Source: Amantichitinum ursilacus (GTDB lineage: Bacteria > Pseudomonadota > Gammaproteobacteria > Burkholderiales > Chitinibacteraceae). Taken from it: 64,000 bases of DNA. This document shows, piece by piece, positions 47,204 through 56,567 of this stretch (position 1 is the stretch's first letter; each line of letters starts with the position of its first letter). Location of the stretch: NCBI RefSeq assembly GCF_001294205.1, contig NZ_LAQT01000004.1, forward strand, positions 62,001 to 126,000. Direction: 5' to 3'. The notes under the pieces are model-generated. The model saw only the letters and a program-made list of their open reading frames with translations, was not told the DNA's origin and ran no database searches. The position numbers and the translations under genes were made by a program.

Positions 47204-47542
47204 TTATTCGCCCGCTTCATCGCTGGCGTCATAAAACTCGCCTTCCACTTTATCGAACGCCGCACCCACCGGCGCATCGATGAAAGGAACAATGCTCTGA
47301 TCGTAATTGGCCAGCACATTCAGATCGAGCAAGCTGAAATTTTTCGGGTTATCGATATATTTATCGTCCTCGTCGCCGGCAAAAAAGCGCCAACCACTGT
47401 CCTGGTCGTCTTCGGGTTCTTCTCGCACCATATAACCGACCGGTGCACCGTCGACCACTATCTTGTCGGTGGTCACACAGAGGCCGCGCCCGCTGGCCAG
47501 ATCGGCCAGTTCTTTATGATTGAGCTTGTAGTGTTTTTGCAT
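47204..47542 (-). CDS. DUF2185 (immunity protein Imm33-like) domain protein
   Basis: The 112-residue acidic protein has the DUF2185 pattern: GRGLCVTTDKIVVDGAPVGYMVREEPEDDQDSGWRFFAGDEDDKYIDNPKNFSLLDLNVL. The family includes proteins assigned as polymorphic-toxin immunity proteins (Imm33), but also solitary housekeeping copies. No toxin gene is adjacent here, so immunity is not supported. GGAG precedes ATG at 47542; open frame further upstream is not conserved. Confidence 0.75.
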   Translation of the reverse strand: MQKHYKLNHKELADLASGRGLCVTTDKIVVDGAPVGYMVREEPEDDQDSGWRFFAGDEDDKYIDNPKNFSLLDLNVLANYDQSIVPFIDAPVGAAFDKVEGEFYDASDEAGE

Positions 47543-47707
47543 GATGGCTCCTGCGCGTTGTACTGGGAACAGCCAGCATACCGGAGCGCTGGCGGCGGCT
47601 AAAGCACTTGTATTGTTGTATTGCCGCCGCCCCGGCGTACACCCGATTGCGTTTGCAGCAGCCTTCATCGATATTCGGCTGACCACATGCGGCGGCGGGA
47701 ACAATGA

Positions 47708-48481
47708 ATGAGAAAGGCACGGGGCTGGCTGCTGAACCTGGTTCTGACGGCGTTGATGCTGGTCCACAGCGCGGCCGGGGCGGCCACGCACAGCGCACCC
47801 AACCAGGTGTTGATTGGTGCGGAAGACGACTGGTATCCGTACTCGGGCCGCATCGATGGCGTGGCGCGCGGCATGGCCGAAGACATCGTGCAGGCGGCGT
47901 TTGCTGCAGTGGGTGTGCAGGCACAATTTGTGTCGCTGCCTTACGCGCGTTGTATCCGCATGGTGCGCGCGGGCGAGCTGGTCGGCTGTTTTGATACATC
48001 ACGCACTGCGCTCAACGAGGCCGACTATCTGTGGCCGCAACATCCCTTGTTTAACAGTCGCGCCCTGATCTTTGCCCGCGCCAGCCGCACCACGGTGCGC
48101 CACGATCTGGGCGTGGCCGATCTGATCGGCAAACGTGTGGCCATTACCAACGGATACGAATACGGCACCGAGTTCGATAGCAATCAGGACATCCGCAAGG
48201 AAGTCACCTCGCAAAGCATTATGGGATTACGCATGCTGTTGCTTGGCCGCGTCGATTACGCCCTGGCTTTCGAGAAAGTCGCGCAATCCCTGCTGCGCAC
48301 CAACCCGGAAGAACTGGGCGGCAAGGTGGAACCGGTAGGTCTGGCGGCCGAGACGTCACTGTATTGCGTGTTCAGCCGCAGCCATCCGGATAGCGTTTTT
48401 TTTCTGCAGAAATTCAACGACGGCATGAGCCGTATCATCGCCAGCGGCGAGTACAAAACGATCGAAGCACGCTGGAAATGA
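47708..48481 (+). CDS. Periplasmic solute-binding protein (family 3)
   Basis: The 257-residue precursor has a signal peptide (residues 1-25, ending AAGA) and an SBP_bac_3-type body: EDDWYPYSGRIDGVARGMAEDIVQAAFAAVGVQAQFVSLPYARC, LIGKRVAITNGYEYG, then IIASGEYKTIEARW at the end. Such proteins bind amino acids for ABC import or act as sensors; no permease is adjacent, so it may be a free-standing sensor or a paralogue. The ATG at 47708 is chosen, 4 bp after another out-of-frame ATG. Confidence 0.8.
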   Translation: MRKARGWLLNLVLTALMLVHSAAGAATHSAPNQVLIGAEDDWYPYSGRIDGVARGMAEDIVQAAFAAVGVQAQFVSLPYARCIRMVRAGELVGCFDTSRTALNEADYLWPQHPLFNSRALIFARASRTTVRHDLGVADLIGKRVAITNGYEYGTEFDSNQDIRKEVTSQSIMGLRMLLLGRVDYALAFEKVAQSLLRTNPEELGGKVEPVGLAAETSLYCVFSRSHPDSVFFLQKFNDGMSRIIASGEYKTIEARWK

Positions 48482-48567
48482 CGCAAAAAATCCCGCCACA
48501 CGATCTTCACATTTGTTGATCAAAGTCGGGTTGTTCGCCAATTATCCCGCACTACGATGCCCTCCGA

Positions 48568-48597
48568 GACGCCAGCCCACCCCCATGTGCTGGCGTC
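48568..48597 (+). other. Hairpin in the dgo leader (possible attenuator)
   Basis: A perfect 9-bp stem GACGCCAGC/GCTGGCGTC with a 12-nt loop is followed by ATTTTCC, 7 nt before the ribosome site of a 32-codon leader ORF. It could be a weak terminator or attenuator. A possible promoter (TTGATC near 48518, AATTAT near 48540) lies upstream. Confidence 0.4.
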
Positions 48598-48613
48598 ATT
48601 TTCCGGAGGCGCC

Positions 48614-48712
48614 ATGCGCAAAAAAACAACCGCTCTCACCGCACACCACCTCTCTGCCCTGCACCGTAGCGCCGCGTTTTACGCCGCGCCCACCACGGAG
48701 GGCACCCTGTGA
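48614..48712 (+). CDS. Predicted 32-residue leader peptide overlapping dgoK
   Basis: ATG at 48614 follows a strong ribosome site (GGAGG, 4 bp spacing) and opens a 32-codon frame, starting MRKKTTALTAHHL and ending TTEGTL. Its TGA (48710-48712) overlaps the GTG start of dgoK (48709-48711). This is the geometry of a translational-coupling leader. The peptide has no recognisable domain; its sequence is moderately rich in Ala, Thr and His. It may regulate dgoK through its translation and not through its product. Inference only. Confidence 0.45.
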   Translation: MRKKTTALTAHHLSALHRSAAFYAAPTTEGTL

Positions 48713-49602
48713 AACACAACTACATCGCCGTCGATTGGGGCTCCACCAATCTGCGCGCCTGGCGCGTTCAGGACGGCGTCTGCACGGATCACCTGCAATC
48801 AGAACTGGGCGTGACCCGGCTGGCGGGCGCAACACCGCACGCCGTGTTCCAGCGGCTGTTGTCGCCATGGCTGCACCAGCACGCCATGCCCGTGGTGATG
48901 GCTGGCATGGTGGGCAGTAACGCGGGCTGGATCGAAGCGCCCTATCTGCCCTGCCCGGTCAGCCTGGACGAACTGGCGGGCCAGATGCTGCCGGTGACCG
49001 AGGTGTTTCCGGTCAAGGCCTGGATCGTGCCCGGTCTGTGCGTTAACCGGCACGAAAACCACAACGTGATGCGCGGCGAAGAAACGCAGCTGCTGGGTGC
49101 CTATCGCGAACAGCCCGCCCCGTATTACGTGCTACCCGGCACCCACAGCAAATGGGCCCAACTGGACGGCGCACGCGTGCTGGATTTCCGCACCGTGATG
49201 ACCGGCGAGCTGCATCACCTGCTGCTGACGCAATCATTGCTGGGCACGGGCCTGCCGTCGCAACGCGCGGCACCCGAGTGGTTCCATCGCGGCCTGCAAA
49301 GCGGCCTGACTGATCGCAACATCCTGCGCGCCTTGTTCGAAACCCGTGGCGCGCGCGTGCTGGGCGCATTGCCCCCCACCGCCGTCGGCGACTGGTTGTC
49401 GGGCTTGCTGATCGGCAATGAAGTCGGCGGCATGCTGGCGCAGTGGGCGATTCCGGCGGGCGCCAGCATCAACGTCATCGGCAATCGCAACCTGGGCCAA
49501 CGCTATCTGCAAGCGTTTGCGCTGGCGGGCATCGACGCCACCGCCGTGGATGGCGAGGCCGCATTCCAGAACGGCATCCGGAGCCTGATCCATGAGCAAT
49601 AA
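48709..49602 (+). CDS. dgoK: 2-dehydro-3-deoxygalactonokinase
   Basis: DgoK phosphorylates 2-dehydro-3-deoxy-D-galactonate (KDGal) at C6 in the De Ley-Doudoroff pathway. The 297-residue protein has the family start YIAVDWGSTNLRAWRV, then AGMVGSNAGWIEAPYLPCP, MRGEETQLLGA and LPGTHSKWA. Start is GTG at 48709 with GGAGGG 7 bp upstream. Its end overlaps dgoA by 11 bp, so dgoK-dgoA-dgoD form a tight operon. Confidence 0.93.
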   Translation: MKHNYIAVDWGSTNLRAWRVQDGVCTDHLQSELGVTRLAGATPHAVFQRLLSPWLHQHAMPVVMAGMVGSNAGWIEAPYLPCPVSLDELAGQMLPVTEVFPVKAWIVPGLCVNRHENHNVMRGEETQLLGAYREQPAPYYVLPGTHSKWAQLDGARVLDFRTVMTGELHHLLLTQSLLGTGLPSQRAAPEWFHRGLQSGLTDRNILRALFETRGARVLGALPPTAVGDWLSGLLIGNEVGGMLAQWAIPAGASINVIGNRNLGQRYLQAFALAGIDATAVDGEAAFQNGIRSLIHEQ

Positions 49603-50209
49603 CTCCCCCCTTCCGCTCATCGCCATCCTGCGCGGCATTACGCCGCAAGAAACCCCGGCGCATATCGAAGCGTTGATCGACGCGGGTTTCGGTCTGATTG
49701 AGATACCGCTTAATTCGCCCGACTGGCACAGCAGCATTGCGCTGGCGGTGCGCCAGTTTGGCCAGCGCGCGCAGATCGGCGCAGGCACCGTGCTGCAGCC
49801 CGCGCAAGTGGACCAACTGGCGCAACTGGGGGCACGGCTGATCGTCACGCCCAACACCAACCCGGCGGTGATTTCGCGCGCGGTGGGCCATCAGCTGCAG
49901 GTGTACGCCGGCTGCGCCACCGCCACCGAGGCGTTTACTGCGCTGCAAGCGGGCGCACAGGCGCTGAAGATTTTTCCGTCCAGCGCCTTTGGCCCGGCCT
50001 ATATCAAGGCGCTGAAAGCGGTGCTGCCCGCCGCCGTGCCGGTGTATGCCGTTGGCGGTATCACCCCCGCCAACCTGGCCGACTATATGGCCGCGGGCTG
50101 CGCGGGCGCAGGCCTGGGCGGCGACTTGTATCGCGCAGGCCAGAGCGTAGCGCGCACCGCCGAACTAGCGCGCGAATTTGTGACTGCTTACCGGAGTATC
50201 CAATCATGA
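49592..50209 (+). CDS. dgoA: 2-dehydro-3-deoxy-6-phosphogalactonate aldolase
   Basis: DgoA splits KDPGal into pyruvate and D-glyceraldehyde 3-phosphate. The 205-residue class I aldolase has [16 protein letters not shown], the Glu in [34 protein letters not shown], and the Schiff-base Lys in [12 protein letters not shown]. The pattern is that of KDPGal rather than KDPG aldolase. A GGAG site inside dgoK precedes the ATG. Its stop overlaps dgoD (ATGA). Confidence 0.93.
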   Translation: MSNNSPLPLIAILRGITPQETPAHIEALIDAGFGLIEIPLNSPDWHSSIALAVRQFGQRAQIGAGTVLQPAQVDQLAQLGARLIVTPNTNPAVISRAVGHQLQVYAGCATATEAFTALQAGAQALKIFPSSAFGPAYIKALKAVLPAAVPVYAVGGITPANLADYMAAGCAGAGLGGDLYRAGQSVARTAELAREFVTAYRSIQS

Positions 50210-51354
50210 AAATCACCCGTCTGAGCACTTATCGTCTGGCCCCACGCTGGATGTTTTTGAAAATCGAAACGGATGAAGGCATCACCGGGTGGGGCGAACC
50301 CGTCATCGAAGGCCGCGCCCGTACGGTGGAAGCGGCGGTGCACGAGCTGGGGGAAATGCTGATCGGGCAAGACCCGCATCGCATCAACGACCTGTGGCAA
50401 ACCATGTACCGCGGCGCGTTTTATCGCGGCGGCCCCATCCTGATGAGCGCCATTGCCGGCATTGACGAAGCGCTTTGGGACATCAAGGGCAAAGCGCTGG
50501 GTGTGCCCGTGTACCAACTGCTGGGTGGATTGGTGCGCGACAAGATCAAGGCTTATAGCTGGGTGGGTGGCGACCGTCCCGCCGACGTGATCGCGGGGAT
50601 CAAAACGCTGCAAGCCACCGGCTTTGATACCTTCAAGCTGAACGGCTGCGAAGAGATGGGCATTATCGATAACATCCGCAAGGTGGATGCCGCCGTGGCG
50701 GTGGTGGCGGAAATTCGCGCTGCCTTTGGCAATACCATCGAATTCGGGCTCGATTTTCACGGCCGCGTCAGTGCCCCGATGGCGCGCGTGCTGATCAAGG
50801 AACTGGAGCCGCACCGACCGCTGTTTATCGAAGAGCCGGTACTGGCCGAGCAAGCCGAGTACTACCCGCGTTTGCAAGCCGCCACGCATATCCCGATCGC
50901 AGCCGGCGAGCGCATGTTCTCGCGCTTCGACTTCAAACGCGTGCTGGCCGAGGGTGGCCTCGGCATCGTGCAGCCCGATCTGTCGCACGCGGGCGGCCTG
51001 ACCGAATGCCACAAGATCGCCGCCATGGCCGAAGCCTATGACGTCGCCGTGGCGCCGCATTGCCCGCTGGGCCCGATTGCGCTGGCGTCGTGCCTGCATC
51101 TGGACTTTGTGGCGCGCAATGCCGTGCTGCAGGAACAGAGCATGGGCATCCACTACAACAAGGGCGCCGAGCTGCTCGATTACGTGCTCAACCCGCAGGA
51201 CTTCAGCATGGCCGACGGGCACTTCCGCCCGCCCACCAAGCCGGGCCTGGGCGTGGAAGTGAACGAAGCGCTGGTTATCGAACGCAGCAAGAGCGCGCCC
51301 GACTGGCGTAACCCGCTGTGGCGCTATCCCGACGGCGCAGTCGCCGAATGGTAA
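50206..51354 (+). CDS. dgoD: D-galactonate dehydratase
   Basis: DgoD dehydrates D-galactonate to KDGal; it is an enolase-superfamily enzyme using Mg2+. The 382-residue sequence follows E. coli DgoD closely: [60 protein letters not shown], metal-ligand segments [19 protein letters not shown] and AGERMFSR, and ending [18 protein letters not shown]. It is coupled to dgoA by a 4-bp overlap. A long gap with a hairpin separates it from dgoT. Confidence 0.96.
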   Translation: MKITRLSTYRLAPRWMFLKIETDEGITGWGEPVIEGRARTVEAAVHELGEMLIGQDPHRINDLWQTMYRGAFYRGGPILMSAIAGIDEALWDIKGKALGVPVYQLLGGLVRDKIKAYSWVGGDRPADVIAGIKTLQATGFDTFKLNGCEEMGIIDNIRKVDAAVAVVAEIRAAFGNTIEFGLDFHGRVSAPMARVLIKELEPHRPLFIEEPVLAEQAEYYPRLQAATHIPIAAGERMFSRFDFKRVLAEGGLGIVQPDLSHAGGLTECHKIAAMAEAYDVAVAPHCPLGPIALASCLHLDFVARNAVLQEQSMGIHYNKGAELLDYVLNPQDFSMADGHFRPPTKPGLGVEVNEALVIERSKSAPDWRNPLWRYPDGAVAEW

Positions 51355-51437
51355 ACACGGGCGCGTCAATGATTACCCCTGACGGCGCGCCGTAACCCGA
51401 AGTTTTATCCCGCAACACCATAAAAAATCGTGGGCAA

Positions 51438-51455
51438 CGGCTCCGCGAGGAGCCG
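51438..51455 (+). other. Hairpin between dgoD and dgoT
   Basis: A 7-bp stem CGGCTCC/GGAGCCG closed by a GCGA (GNRA-type) tetraloop, without a T-run. It may act as an mRNA-stability element separating enzyme genes from the transporter gene. A second GC-rich imperfect hairpin lies just before it (about 51360-51390). Confidence 0.45.
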
Positions 51456-51494
51456 CTACGCCCCCGTCAACCGCTCTCTTTTGGAAAGTCGATC

Positions 51495-52829
51495 ATGCAA
51501 TCCTCTCAAACTGCTACTCCGTCCTCGCCGCAAAACACCGCGCCAACCGCGTTACAAAAACCCACCCGACGCCGCTACCTGACGTTGGTGATGATTTTTA
51601 TTACCGTGGTCATCTGCTACGTCGACCGCGCCAACCTCGCCGTCGCGTCAGCACATATCCAGAAAGAGTTCGGCATCAGCCGCGCGCAGATGGGCTATAT
51701 TTTTTCCGCGTTTGCATGGACCTACACCGCGTGCCAGATTCCGGGCGGCTGGTTTCTCGATCGCGTGGGTTCCAAGCTCACGTACTTTATTGCGGTGATG
51801 GGCTGGTCTGTCGCCACCCTGTTCCAGGGCTTTGCCGGTGGGCTGGCTTCGCTGGTCGGGCTGCGCGCCATTACCGGTCTGTTTGAAGCGCCCGCGTTTC
51901 CCACAAACAATCGCATGGTCACCAGTTGGTTTCCCGAGCAGGAACGCGCCTCGGCCGTTGGCTTTTATACCTCGGGCCAGTTTGTCGGGTTGGCATTTCT
52001 AACGCCGCTGCTGATCTGGATTCAGGAATCGCTCAGCTGGCACTGGGTGTTTATCGCCACCGGCGCTGTCGGCATCATCTGGGCGCTGGTCTGGCATTTC
52101 GTCTACCAACCGCCACGCAAGAGCCGCGGCATTAATCAGGCCGAGCTCGACCATATTGCGGCGGGGGGCGGCATGATTGATGGCGACGCGCCCTCCACGC
52201 AAAAATCGCGCGGCAAGGTGACGGCTGCAGACTGGAAGCTGATCTTCAATCGCAAGCTGGTGGGCGTGTACGTCGGGCAATTTGCGATCGCCTCCACGCT
52301 GTGGTTCTTCCTGACCTGGTTCCCCAGCTATCTGACCCAGGAAAAACACGTGAGCGCGTTGACGGCAGGCTTTATGACCACAGTGCCATTCCTGGCTGCG
52401 TTTGTGGGCGTACTGTTGTCGGGCTTTGCTGCAGACCGCATGGTCCGCGCAGGCAAATCGATTGGCTTTGCCCGCAAACTGCCCATTATCAGCGGCCTGC
52501 TGCTGTCCACATGCATTATCGGCGCCAACTACACCGAAGACCCCGTGTGGATCATGACCTTGATGGCGATTGCCTTCTTCGGTAATGGCTTTGCCTCGAT
52601 CACCTGGTCGCTGGTGTCGTCGCTGGCGCCACTGCGCCTGATTGGCTTGACCGGCGGTGTGTTCAATTTTGTGGGTGGCCTGGGCGGCATCACCGTGCCG
52701 TTGGTCATCGGCTACATCGCGCAGGATTACGGCTTCGCCCCGGCGTTGGCGTACATCTCGGTGGTGGCGCTGATTGGCGCCTTGTCATACATCTTTCTGG
52801 TGGGCGAAGTGCGGCGCGTGGGGGAATAA
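51495..52829 (+). CDS. dgoT: MFS transporter, D-galactonate importer DgoT
   Basis: The 444-residue protein has 12 membrane segments and anion:cation symporter signatures: [23 protein letters not shown] in helix 1, [19 protein letters not shown], and [29 protein letters not shown]. It would import D-galactonate with protons, feeding DgoD. A GGAAAG ribosome site precedes ATG. The name rests on family pattern plus the dgo neighbourhood. No dgoR gene is in the window. Confidence 0.9.
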   Translation: MQSSQTATPSSPQNTAPTALQKPTRRRYLTLVMIFITVVICYVDRANLAVASAHIQKEFGISRAQMGYIFSAFAWTYTACQIPGGWFLDRVGSKLTYFIAVMGWSVATLFQGFAGGLASLVGLRAITGLFEAPAFPTNNRMVTSWFPEQERASAVGFYTSGQFVGLAFLTPLLIWIQESLSWHWVFIATGAVGIIWALVWHFVYQPPRKSRGINQAELDHIAAGGGMIDGDAPSTQKSRGKVTAADWKLIFNRKLVGVYVGQFAIASTLWFFLTWFPSYLTQEKHVSALTAGFMTTVPFLAAFVGVLLSGFAADRMVRAGKSIGFARKLPIISGLLLSTCIIGANYTEDPVWIMTLMAIAFFGNGFASITWSLVSSLAPLRLIGLTGGVFNFVGGLGGITVPLVIGYIAQDYGFAPALAYISVVALIGALSYIFLVGEVRRVGE

Positions 52830-52847
52830 GCCCCAGCCGCAACTCCG

Positions 52848-53549
52848 TTAACTGCGGCGGTGGCGCGCTTGTTGCGCCGCCGCTTGCAGCTGGTTGGACA
52901 GCATACCCGCCTGCTCCACCGCCATACGCACCGCCTGCAAGTGATGCTGTGCCTTGGCGCCAGGCACCGGCGTCTTTTGCAGCGAACGCGTCAGCAAACC
53001 CAACTGCCCCAACATCACCTGGAGCAAGTTGTTGAAGTCATGCGCCGCTTCGCTACTGATATGCCCATCGCTGCCGGCGTCGCGCGCATGACGCAACGCT
53101 TCGGCCGCAGCATGGCGCTGCGTGACATCGCGTTGCGAGCCGAGGAAATAGCGTAACTCGCCGTCAGGGTCAAACACCGGCGAGATAAACAGCGCGTTCC
53201 AGAATGCCGAACCGTCTTTGCGATAATTAAGCAGCTCCACCGCAATTTCGCGCGGCCAGTCCAATGCGTCGCGCACCTGCAACACGGTGTCGGCGCGCGT
53301 GGCCTCGCCCTGCAAAAAATTGCAGTTGCGGCCCATCACCTCGTCCACGCTATAGCCGGTCAGGTGAGCGAAGGCGGCGTTGGCAAACACCAACGGATGG
53401 CCGTCGCTACGGGCGTCGGCCATCACCATCGGTACGCGTGTTTTTTGCAGCACCGCATAAAACACATCGCCTTCGCCAAACGCGGCGAACTGACGCAATG
53501 CATCTGCATGCGGTGCCGGCCAACGCGGCGATACGGGTTTATTCAACAC
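52848..53549 (-). CDS. LOV blue-light sensor fused to a histidine-kinase H-box, without ATPase domain
   Basis: The 233-residue protein has a LOV-type PAS domain at about 28-145. Its photoactive motif is GRNCNFLQG (Cys76); FMN-contact residues Asn108 and Asn118 (LLNYRKDGSAFWN) and Gln139 (GSQRDVT) are present. The position after Cys, often Arg in LOV proteins, is Asn here. A helical segment follows with a kinase H-box AAHDFNNLLQVMLGQLGLL (His170) and a second DHp helix; the protein then stops, so the ATP-binding domain is absent. The start is GTG at 53549, 5 bp after the glgX stop on the same strand, so the two are co-transcribed. It may relay light through phosphotransfer or dimerisation with another kinase. 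Confidence 0.85.
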   Translation of the reverse strand: MLNKPVSPRWPAPHADALRQFAAFGEGDVFYAVLQKTRVPMVMADARSDGHPLVFANAAFAHLTGYSVDEVMGRNCNFLQGEATRADTVLQVRDALDWPREIAVELLNYRKDGSAFWNALFISPVFDPDGELRYFLGSQRDVTQRHAAAEALRHARDAGSDGHISSEAAHDFNNLLQVMLGQLGLLTRSLQKTPVPGAKAQHHLQAVRMAVEQAGMLSNQLQAAAQQARHRRS

Positions 53550-53554
53550 GCCGC

Positions 53555-55732
53555 TTACGCCTTGCCCAGCAGCTTGTGTTCTACCGAACGCGAAAAATCT
53601 TCGGTATCGCCTTGTGCTTCACGACGGAACAACACAAACGAACGGCCCGTTACCTGGAATTGATCGCCGCCATTAAAGGTGGGCAAAGATTCCGGCTCCG
53701 GATTATTGGTATCGATCAGGCAGGTCCATTGTTTGTCCGATTCAAAATCAGGCAATTTGAATTCGACCAGATCGTGCCAGGCATTAAACACCAGCAACAG
53801 CGTGGTATCGGCGGCCGGTTTCATGATGGCGCTGACGGCGGCGCGGCCGTCGATCAACATGCCAAAGCAACGCATATTGCCTTCGCCCCATTGCTCGCCG
53901 GTCAGCTCTTCGCCAGCAGGCGACAACCAGGTTACATCTTTGGTTTTGAGCTCGTCATTCCATTCGGCCGTCAAAAAGCGACCACGGCGCAATACCGGAA
54001 ACGACTGGCGCAACAGGATCAGCTTTTTAACAAAGCGCTGCAGCGACGCGCCCTTGTCATCAATGCCTGCCCAATTCAGCCAGCTGATTTCATTGTCCTG
54101 GCAATAGGCATTGTTATTGCCATGTTGCGTATTGCCGAATTCGTCGCCCGCCAACAACATCGGCGTACCCTGGCTTAATAGCAGTGTGGCCAACATATTG
54201 CGCTTTTGCCGCTCGCGCAGCGTGATGATGCCTTCATCATCGGTCTCGCCTTCTGCGCCGCAATTCCACGAATGATTGTTGGAACTGCCATCCTGATTGT
54301 TTTCGCCATTGGCTTCGTTGTGCTTGTCGTTATACGAAACCAGGTCGTTAAGCGTAAAGCCGTCATGTGCGGTGATGAAATTGACGCTGGCCCACGGGCG
54401 GCGGCCGCGTTGATTAAACAAATCACCCGAAGCAGTCAGGCGCGTGGCCAATTCCGGCGATTTGCCTTCATCGCCCTTCCAGAAACTGCGCACGGTATCG
54501 CGATAACGGTCATTCCATTCGGCCCAGCCCGGCGCAAAACCGCCAACTTGATAACCGCCCGGGCCACAATCCCACGGCTCGGCAATCAATTTAACGCTGG
54601 ACAAAATCGGGTCCTGGCGACAGCACTGCAAAAAGCCGCAGCTTTCGTCAAAGCCATAATCTTCGCGGCCCAGAATGGTGGCCAGGTCAAAGCGGAAACC
54701 ATCTACGCCCATTTCGGTGGCCCAATAACGCAGGCTGTCGGTCACCATTTGCACCACGCGCGGATGGCTCAGGTTTACGGTATTCCCGGTGCCGGTATCG
54801 TTGATGTAATAGCGGCGTTGATCCGGTATCAAACGGTAGTAGCTGGCGTTATCAATGCCTTTATAACTGAGCGTCGGGCCCAGTTCATTGCCTTCAGCGG
54901 TGTGGTTGTAAACCACATCCATAATCACTTCGAGGCCAGCTTTGTGGAATTGCTTGACCATCTCTTTAAATTCGCTGATCGAATCGCTGGAGAAATAACG
55001 CGGGTCGGCGGCAAAAAAGCCGAGCGTGTTATAGCCCCAATAATTGGTCAGACCGCGATCCAGCAGATAGCTGTCATTGACAAAAGAATGAATCGGCAAC
55101 AGCTCCACCGAGGTAACGCCCAGATCCTTGATGTATTTAATAACATCCGGCTGCGTTAGCGCGGCAAACGAACCGCGCAGTTTTTCCGGCACTTTCTCAT
55201 TCATTTTGGTAAAGCCGTGCACATGCAATTCGTACAGCACGGTGTGTTCCCAAGGCACGCGCACGGCGCTTTCCTGGGTCCATTCAAACTGGCTATCCAC
55301 CACCACGCATTTCGGCACAAATGGCGCGCTATCGCGTTCATCAAAGCTCAGATCGGCGTCGTCATGGCCCAGCGTGTAGCCGAATACCTCGGGCGCCCAT
55401 TTCAGTTCGCCCAGATGGCGGCGCGCATACGGGTCGAGCAGCAATTTGTTGTGGTTAAAGCGATGGCCATTTTGCGGATCGTAAGGGCCATACACGCGAT
55501 AGCCATACACCAGACCGGGGCCTGCATCGGGCAGATAGCCATGCCAGATTTCATCGGTAAATTCGGGCAGCTCGATGCGTTCGATTTCTTTGGTGCCGGT
55601 TTCATCAAAAATGCACAGCTCCACCTTGGTGGCGTGGGCGGAAAACAGCGCGAAATTAACGCCTTTGCCGTCCCAGGTGGCGCCGCGTGGGCCCGGGTTG
55701 CCTTCAGTCATACGGGTGCTGGATGTCACCAT
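53555..55732 (-). CDS. glgX: Glycogen debranching enzyme GlgX
   Basis: GlgX hydrolyses alpha-1,6 branches of glycogen limit dextrin. The 725-residue protein has an N-terminal CBM48 domain (about 5-110: PGPRGATWDGKGVNFALFSAHATKVELCIFD) and a GH13 catalytic barrel. Visible landmarks are DVVYNHTAEG, nucleophile Asp in GFRFDLATILG, acid Glu in LIAEPWDCGPGGYQ, and FITAHDGFTLNDLVSY. The ATG at 55732 is preferred, with AGG 8 bp upstream; an ATG 7 codons later is possible. Other glg genes are not in the window. The LOV gene follows directly. Confidence 0.95.
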   Translation of the reverse strand: MVTSSTRMTEGNPGPRGATWDGKGVNFALFSAHATKVELCIFDETGTKEIERIELPEFTDEIWHGYLPDAGPGLVYGYRVYGPYDPQNGHRFNHNKLLLDPYARRHLGELKWAPEVFGYTLGHDDADLSFDERDSAPFVPKCVVVDSQFEWTQESAVRVPWEHTVLYELHVHGFTKMNEKVPEKLRGSFAALTQPDVIKYIKDLGVTSVELLPIHSFVNDSYLLDRGLTNYWGYNTLGFFAADPRYFSSDSISEFKEMVKQFHKAGLEVIMDVVYNHTAEGNELGPTLSYKGIDNASYYRLIPDQRRYYINDTGTGNTVNLSHPRVVQMVTDSLRYWATEMGVDGFRFDLATILGREDYGFDESCGFLQCCRQDPILSSVKLIAEPWDCGPGGYQVGGFAPGWAEWNDRYRDTVRSFWKGDEGKSPELATRLTASGDLFNQRGRRPWASVNFITAHDGFTLNDLVSYNDKHNEANGENNQDGSSNNHSWNCGAEGETDDEGIITLRERQKRNMLATLLLSQGTPMLLAGDEFGNTQHGNNNAYCQDNEISWLNWAGIDDKGASLQRFVKKLILLRQSFPVLRRGRFLTAEWNDELKTKDVTWLSPAGEELTGEQWGEGNMRCFGMLIDGRAAVSAIMKPAADTTLLLVFNAWHDLVEFKLPDFESDKQWTCLIDTNNPEPESLPTFNGGDQFQVTGRSFVLFRREAQGDTEDFSRSVEHKLLGKA

Positions 55733-55977
55733 TTGTGAAGCCTGCCGAAGTCGTTGTGAGATTGCCCGCAACTGTGCGCGAAGCCCCGCACTGCAACAAT
55801 TGAGCGCAAGAGGATAAGACTATAGGAATGCGCCTACTTGCCCGGGCAGCTGTAGTCGCGGGCCTTACACGCGGCGTCTGGTTGCGACTACGTGAGCTTG
55901 CGTGCGTGCTTGACGGCGATGACGACCCTGCGCGCCTAGCATGGTTCCATCATTAAAGCGCAGCACAGGAGCACGCC

Positions 55978-56532
55978 ATGAAACTCGCACTCGAAGCCGC
56001 GGTGCTTGCCGCCATCATCGGGCTGGGCGCAGTGGAAATCGCGCACACCGAAGACCCCGCCTCTGCCACGCAAGCCGCCAACCCGTCGGTGGCCGCACCC
56101 GATATCAAGTTTCTGGAATCCGCTGCCCGTTATGCCAATGCCGATATCCAACTGGGCCAGATTGCGCAAACCCAATCCAGCATCCCCGAAGTAAAAGCGT
56201 TTGCGCAGCAGATTATTACGCTGCAGCAAGCGCATTTGCAGGCGCTGGACAAGCTGGCCAAAAACAAAGGCATTGTGCTGCCGACCGAACCCGACGCCGA
56301 AGCGCTGACGCTGGCCAAGCATTTAAAGACCCAAAAGAGCCCGATGTTTGAGCACGACTATCTCAGCCTGGGCGTCGCCAAGAAAAAGCTGGACGCGCAG
56401 ACGCTGTATATGGATGAAACCGAGCACGGCAAAGACGCCGATATCAAATCGATGGCACAAACGTCGATGCCGATTCTTGATGATCAGTTGTCGATGGCGC
56501 GTAAGTTGCTGGCCAACTCGCGCAGCGAATAA
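55978..56532 (+). CDS. DUF4142-family exported protein
   Basis: The 184-residue protein has an N-terminal signal-like segment (about 1-23: LALEAAVLAAIIGLGAVEIAH) and a helical DUF4142 (ferritin-like) domain: DIKFLESAARYANADIQLGQIAQTQSSIPEVKAFAQQIITLQQAH. The family is periplasmic with no fixed function; stress links have been suggested. AGGAG precedes the ATG. It lies 35 bp before galU, same strand, probably one transcript. Confidence 0.8.
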   Translation: MKLALEAAVLAAIIGLGAVEIAHTEDPASATQAANPSVAAPDIKFLESAARYANADIQLGQIAQTQSSIPEVKAFAQQIITLQQAHLQALDKLAKNKGIVLPTEPDAEALTLAKHLKTQKSPMFEHDYLSLGVAKKKLDAQTLYMDETEHGKDADIKSMAQTSMPILDDQLSMARKLLANSRSE

Positions 56533-56567
56533 CAAGACACTCATTACAACTCTGGAGGATAAGGATC

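Noticed and set aside
51438-51455. dgoD-dgoT hairpin as a terminator
   Set aside because: There is no T-run after the stem on the plus strand.
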